A program made the position numbers and the translations under genes. Below are positions 5,217 through 7,934 of a stretch of DNA of 7,934 nt, piece by piece. The stretch is from JAHEFX01 sp964614585 (lineage in GTDB: Bacteria > Actinomycetota > Acidimicrobiia > Spongiisociales > JAENVV01). The notes beneath the pieces were generated by a model, which saw only the letters and a list, made by a program, of their open reading frames with translations, was not told where the DNA came from and did not search any database. How positions within the stretch are numbered: position 1 is the first letter of the stretch; the number at the start of each line of letters is the position of its first letter. Where the stretch lies: the NCBI GenBank assembly GCA_964614585.1, contig CAZTLW010000109.1, positions 1-7,934 of the forward strand. Direction: 5' to 3'.

Positions 5217-5232
5217 AAACGAACGTTCGTTT
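5217..5232. promoter_or_regulatory. Palindromic operator of the paa operon (TetR-type candidate)
   Basis: AAACGAACGTTCGTTT is a perfect 16-base palindrome, and two further pairs match beyond a single mismatch on each side. It ends 4 bases before the -10 box of paaA and covers the -35/spacer region, the classic position for a repressor. TetR-family regulators of phenylacetate and acyl-CoA catabolism bind palindromes of this size, and in actinobacteria paa genes are known to be controlled by a TetR-type PaaR. The exact match to any published PaaR site was not shown here. A partial half-site, GAACGTCCG (5197-5205), lies 24 bases upstream of the corresponding GAACGTTCG. No regulator gene is in the window. 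Confidence 0.65.
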
Positions 5233-5236
5233 GGGC

Positions 5237-5242
5237 TAGCAT
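5237..5242 (+). promoter_or_regulatory. -10 box of the paaABCDE operon
   Basis: TAGCAT at 5237-5242 is followed by seven bases and then the paaA ATG at 5250. Initiation 7 bases after the box would fall on that A, giving a leaderless paaA mRNA. No Shine-Dalgarno precedes paaA, in contrast to paaB. Confidence 0.5.
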
Positions 5243-5249
5243 GGCGCCC

Positions 5250-6179
5250 ATGACGCCCCAGGAACGCTTCGACCACCTCATCGAGACCGATCAGAAGGTG
5301 GAGCCCCGGGACCCCATGCCCGAGGCCTACCGCAAGACGATGATCCGCCAGATCGCCCAGCACGCCCATTCCGAGGTCATCGGGATGCAGCCCGAGGGCA
5401 ACTGGATCACCCGCGCCCCGAGCCTCAAGCGCAAGGCGATCCTCATGGCCAAGGTCCAGGACGAGGCCGGCCACGGCCTCTACCTCTACAGCGCGGCGGA
5501 GACCCTCGGGGTCTCCCGCGACGAGCTCGTCGACCTGCTCCACACCGGCCGCCAGAAGTACTCGTCGATCTTCAACTACCCGTCGCTGTCGTGGGCGGAC
5601 ATGGGCGCCATCGGCTGGCTCGTCGACGGCGCCGCCATCACCAACCAGGTCATGCTCACCCGCACCTCCTACGGCCCCTACTCCCGGGCGATGATCCGGA
5701 TCTGCAAGGAGGAGTCGTTCCACCAGCGGCAGGGCTACGAGATCATGCGGGTGCTGGCCGACGGCACCCCGGCCCAGCGGGCCATGGCCCAGGACGCCCT
5801 CGACCGGTGGTGGTGGCCGTCGCTCATGATGTTCGGCCCGCCCGATGCCGAATCCACCCACACGGTGCAGTCGATGGCCTGGGGCATCAAGCTCGAGACC
5901 AACGACGAGCTCCGCCAGAAGTTCGTCGACATGACCGTCCCCCAGGCCGACTACCTCGGCCTCACCATCCCCGACCCCGACCTGTCATGGAACGACGAGC
6001 GAGGCCACTACGACTTCGGCGCGATCGACTGGTCGGAGTTCTGGGACGTCGTCAAGGGCAACGGCCCTGCCAACAAGGAGCGGATGGCCCACAAGGTCGG
6101 CGTGTGGAACGAGCACGCCTGGGTTCGGGAGGCCGCCGCCGCCCACGCCGCCCGCCGCAACCTGGCTGCCTCGGCCTGA
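5250..6179 (+). CDS. paaA: Phenylacetyl-CoA 1,2-epoxidase, catalytic subunit PaaA
   Basis: The 309-residue protein has the same length as E. coli PaaA, the diiron subunit that inserts one oxygen atom into the ring of phenylacetyl-CoA to form the 1,2-epoxide, the committing step of aerobic phenylacetate breakdown. Diiron ligand motifs are visible: E42 in HSEVIG, E72 and H75 in VQDEAGHG, D126 in GWLVDGAAI, and E155/H158 in CKEESFHQRQG. Blocks such as RTSYGPYSRAM, WWWPSLMMFGPPD and DPDLSWNDERGHYDFG are typical of the family. ATG 5250 is preferred to the in-frame ATG at 5241 because the latter overlaps the TAGCAT promoter box; the choice adds or removes only three residues. It is the first gene of the operon, with paaB beginning 10 bases after its stop. 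Confidence 0.97.
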   Translation: MTPQERFDHLIETDQKVEPRDPMPEAYRKTMIRQIAQHAHSEVIGMQPEGNWITRAPSLKRKAILMAKVQDEAGHGLYLYSAAETLGVSRDELVDLLHTGRQKYSSIFNYPSLSWADMGAIGWLVDGAAITNQVMLTRTSYGPYSRAMIRICKEESFHQRQGYEIMRVLADGTPAQRAMAQDALDRWWWPSLMMFGPPDAESTHTVQSMAWGIKLETNDELRQKFVDMTVPQADYLGLTIPDPDLSWNDERGHYDFGAIDWSEFWDVVKGNGPANKERMAHKVGVWNEHAWVREAAAAHAARRNLAASA

Positions 6180-6189
6180 GGAGGATCCG

Positions 6190-6519
6190 ATGAGCTACGA
6201 CGTCCCCCGCACCGACGACGAGGTCGACCCCACCCTCACCGGCACCGCCGGCAGCCCCCTCTGGGAGGTCTTCGTGCGCGCCGACCGGGGCCTCAACCAC
6301 GTCCACGTCGGCTCGCTCCACGCCCCTGACGCCGAGACCGCGGTCCACCACGCCCGCGACGTCTACACCCGTCGCAAGGAGGGCGTGAGCATCTGGGTGG
6401 TCCCGTCGACGGCCATCACCGCCTCCGACCCCCACGACGCCGCCGACTGGTTCGGCTCCGAGCACCCCTACCGCCACCCGACCTTCTACGAGATCCCCGA
6501 CGAAGTGGGGCACATGTGA
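6190..6519 (+). CDS. paaB: Phenylacetyl-CoA 1,2-epoxidase, subunit PaaB
   Basis: The 109-residue product is the small subunit that bridges PaaAC heterodimers in the epoxidase complex and is needed for activity. The core reads PLWEVFVRADRGLNHVHVGSL, with DAETAVHHARDVYTRRKEGVSIWVVP, the arrangement characteristic of PaaB. The N-terminal 20 residues (acidic, TDDEVDPTLTGT) are a variable extension. A strong GAGGAGG, overlapping the end of paaA, precedes the ATG at 6190. The last four bases (GTGA) are shared with the start of paaC. Confidence 0.95.
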   Translation: MSYDVPRTDDEVDPTLTGTAGSPLWEVFVRADRGLNHVHVGSLHAPDAETAVHHARDVYTRRKEGVSIWVVPSTAITASDPHDAADWFGSEHPYRHPTFYEIPDEVGHM

Positions 6520-7286
6520 CCACGGCGACCGTCACGGACGCCGACCGGGCCCGCTGGGTGCTCCGCCACGGGGACGATTGCCTCGTGTTGGCCCAGCAAC
6601 TCGGCGCCCAGGTCTCCCGGGGGCCCGACCTCGAGGAGGACATCGCCATCGCCAACCTCGGCATCGACTTCCTCGGCCAGGCCCGCGCCCTGCTCACCCA
6701 TGCCGGTGCCCTCGAGGGCGAGGGCCGTGACGAGGACGACCTCGCCATGGGCCGCGAGGAGCGCGAGTTCACCAACCTCCTGCTTGTCGAGCAGCCCGAT
6801 GTCGACTTCGCCCACACCGTGGTGCGCCAGTTCCTCTTCGACGCCTACCAGGCGCCGCTGTACGAGGCCCTCTCGGCGAGCGCCGACGAGGTGCTCGGCG
6901 GCATCGCCCAGAAGGGCCTGAAGGAGGCTCGCTACCACCTGTCGCACTCGGCGGGCTGGGTGGTGCGCCTCGGTGACGGCACCCCCGAGAGCCACGACCG
7001 CACCGCCGCCGCCCTCGAGGTGCTCTGGCGGTTCACCGACGAGCCCTTCGAGGCCGACGACCTCGACCGGGCGATGGTCGACGCCGGCCTCGGCGTCGAC
7101 CCGTCGATCCTGCGACCGGCCTGGGAGGCCACCGTCGAGCGGGTCCTCAGCGAGGCGACACTGGAGATCCCCACCGATGCCGGCAGCCGCTCCGGGGGGC
7201 GGACCGGGTTCCACACCGAGCACCTGGGCCACGTCCTCCCCGACCTCCAGTACCTGTACCGGGCCCACCCCGGGGCGTCGTGGTGA
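6516..7286 (+). CDS. paaC: Phenylacetyl-CoA 1,2-epoxidase, structural subunit PaaC
   Basis: The 256-residue protein is the ferritin-fold partner of PaaA. In the family it resembles PaaA in fold but is the non-catalytic, structural member. Family blocks include EDIAIANLGIDFLGQARALL (41-60), REEREFTNLLLVEQP, DFAHTVVRQFLFDAYQ (97-112), KEARYHLSHSAGWVVRLGDGT and PESHDRTAAALEVLWRFTDE. The start is a GTG at 6516 whose GTGA overlaps the paaB stop, indicating translational coupling. An ATG-initiated alternative with the full N-terminus is not available. The length is normal. Confidence 0.95.
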   Translation: MTTATVTDADRARWVLRHGDDCLVLAQQLGAQVSRGPDLEEDIAIANLGIDFLGQARALLTHAGALEGEGRDEDDLAMGREEREFTNLLLVEQPDVDFAHTVVRQFLFDAYQAPLYEALSASADEVLGGIAQKGLKEARYHLSHSAGWVVRLGDGTPESHDRTAAALEVLWRFTDEPFEADDLDRAMVDAGLGVDPSILRPAWEATVERVLSEATLEIPTDAGSRSGGRTGFHTEHLGHVLPDLQYLYRAHPGASW

Positions 7287-7759
7287 GCGTCGGCACCCGC
7301 ATCGAGGCGGCCCGAGCGGCGGTGGCGGCGGTCCCCGACCCCGAGATCCCCGTCCTGACCATCGACGACCTCGGCATCCTCCGGGGGGTCGACGAGAAGG
7401 ACGGCACCATCGTCGTCACCATCACGCCCACCTACTCGGGCTGTCCGGCCATGGACCACATCCGCGAGGAGGTGGGCCGGGCGCTCGCCGGCGCCGGGTT
7501 CCCCGACGCCGAGGTGCGCACGATCTACTCGCCGGCCTGGACGACCGACTGGATGAGCGAGGAGGGCAAGCGCAAGCTCGAGGAGTTCGGCATCGCCCCA
7601 CCCGGGTCGACCGGCAACGTGCTCACCGAGCAGGTGCGCTGCCCCCACTGCGGCTCGATCCAGACCCGCATCGTCTCCCAGTTCGGCTCCACCGCGTGCA
7701 AGGCGTTGTACCGATGCTCGGCGTGCCTCGAGCCCTTCGACCACTTCAAGCCGATCTGA
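7283..7759 (+). CDS. paaD: Phenylacetate-epoxidase maturation factor PaaD
   Basis: The 158-residue protein combines a DUF59/MIP18-type N-terminal domain (VPDPEIPVLTIDDLGILRGV, then TPTYSGCPAMDHI with C54) with a C-terminal cysteine cluster: C120-PH-C123, C139 and C145-SA-C148, followed by EPFDHFKPI. In the paa pathway PaaD is required to obtain active epoxidase and is thought to help assemble iron or iron-sulfur centres, probably of the PaaE reductase; it is not part of the final complex. GTG 7283 is chosen because its GTGA overlaps the paaC stop exactly as at the paaB/paaC junction. An adjacent in-frame GTG at 7280 would add one residue. The stop overlaps the paaE start by one base. Confidence 0.94.
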   Translation: MSVGTRIEAARAAVAAVPDPEIPVLTIDDLGILRGVDEKDGTIVVTITPTYSGCPAMDHIREEVGRALAGAGFPDAEVRTIYSPAWTTDWMSEEGKRKLEEFGIAPPGSTGNVLTEQVRCPHCGSIQTRIVSQFGSTACKALYRCSACLEPFDHFKPI

Positions 7760-7934
7760 TGACCACCGACGCCGTCACCTTCCACCCCCTCACCGTCGCC
7801 GACGTCCATCCCGAGACCGACGACTCGGTGGCGATCACCTTCGACGTGCCCGACCACCTCGCCGACGAGTTCCGATGGGTGCCTGGCCAGCACGTCATCG
7901 TCCGCGCCGAGATCGACGGCGAGGACGTGCGGCG
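7759..7934 (+). CDS. paaE: Phenylacetyl-CoA epoxidase reductase PaaE (N-terminal part, truncated by window)
   Basis: The first 58 codons are present and the rest lies beyond the window. The start ATG shares one base with the paaD stop (TGATG). The visible part reads FHPLTVADVHPETDDSVAIT, then FRWVPGQHVIVRAEIDGEDV and RR. That is the first strand set of a ferredoxin-reductase-type FAD domain, with the P-G-Q-H turn before the flavin. The expected RxYS flavin-binding motif would begin right at the window edge. PaaE carries FAD and a plant-type 2Fe-2S cluster and passes electrons from NADPH to PaaA. The identification rests on the N-terminal motif plus its position directly after paaABCD. Confidence 0.9.
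   Translation, partial: MTTDAVTFHPLTVADVHPETDDSVAITFDVPDHLADEFRWVPGQHVIVRAEIDGEDVR

Noticed and set aside
5217..5232. Match of the operator to the Thermus-type PaaR site with a two-base centre
   Set aside because: The AACG and CGTT arms are separated by six bases here rather than two, so the site is a TetR-type palindrome but not that consensus.
5084..5281. N-terminal extension of the epimerase-family frame up to 5281
   Set aside because: It would run through the paa promoter and into paaA. The Rossmann fold begins at 5083, which has its own AGGAGG site.
4707..5861. Long minus-strand frame opposite the start of paaA and the epimerase-family gene
   Set aside because: Its composition reflects the complement of the paaA codons. 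It ignores the divergent promoter region and has no recognisable domain.
6486..7268. Minus-strand frame of about 260 codons opposite paaC
   Set aside because: It is rich in Val, Gly and Glu from complementing PaaC codons, and the PaaC frame fits the operon with coupled stops and starts.

Overview
The window is GC-rich, gene-dense chromosomal DNA from what is most likely a member of the Actinomycetota. The evidence is strong GC bias at third codon positions, several GTG starts, and a recurring TANNNT box placed 6-7 bases before start codons, which is the usual arrangement for leaderless mRNAs in that phylum. An Acidimicrobiia-like lineage is a guess; the sequence does not fix the class. No tRNA, rRNA, CRISPR array, transposase or phage gene was found.

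Layout from left to right. (1) The last 18 codons of a gene on the plus strand, probably a small ferredoxin. (2) A small two-helix membrane protein (minus) and a small lipoprotein (plus), divergently transcribed. (3) A 53-nt perfect palindrome and related repeats between the convergent lipoprotein and etfA genes. (4) An etfB-etfA operon (minus) encoding the electron transfer flavoprotein that collects electrons from acyl-CoA dehydrogenases. (5) A 282-nt intergenic region holding a cluster of repeats and hairpins, the etfB promoter, and what looks like a tiny frameshifted ORF. (6) A pyrimidine-nucleoside/thymidine phosphorylase gene, preceded on the same strand by a TIGR01777-type (YfcH-like) nucleotide-sugar-epimerase-family gene. 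(7) A divergent regulatory region with a 17-bp imperfect stem and a 16-nt perfect palindromic operator. (8) A tightly packed paaA-paaB-paaC-paaD-paaE operon (plus), with paaE cut by the window end.

The best understood unit is paaABCDE, the phenylacetyl-CoA 1,2-epoxidase. PaaA is the catalytic diiron subunit, PaaC its structural partner, PaaB a small bridging subunit, PaaD a maturation factor with a Cys zinc-type C-terminus, and PaaE the reductase. Phenylacetate degradation ends in beta-oxidation-like steps. A sequence word shared between the paaA operator and the etfB promoter therefore suggests that the operon and the electron transfer flavoprotein may answer to one TetR-type repressor; this is inference.

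The coding content is conventional. The less ordinary parts are non-coding: a family of GGGTTGTGGGCG-containing palindromic repeats on both sides of etfBA, the very long perfect palindrome, the leaderless promoter set, and the small broken ORF next to the phosphorylase gene.
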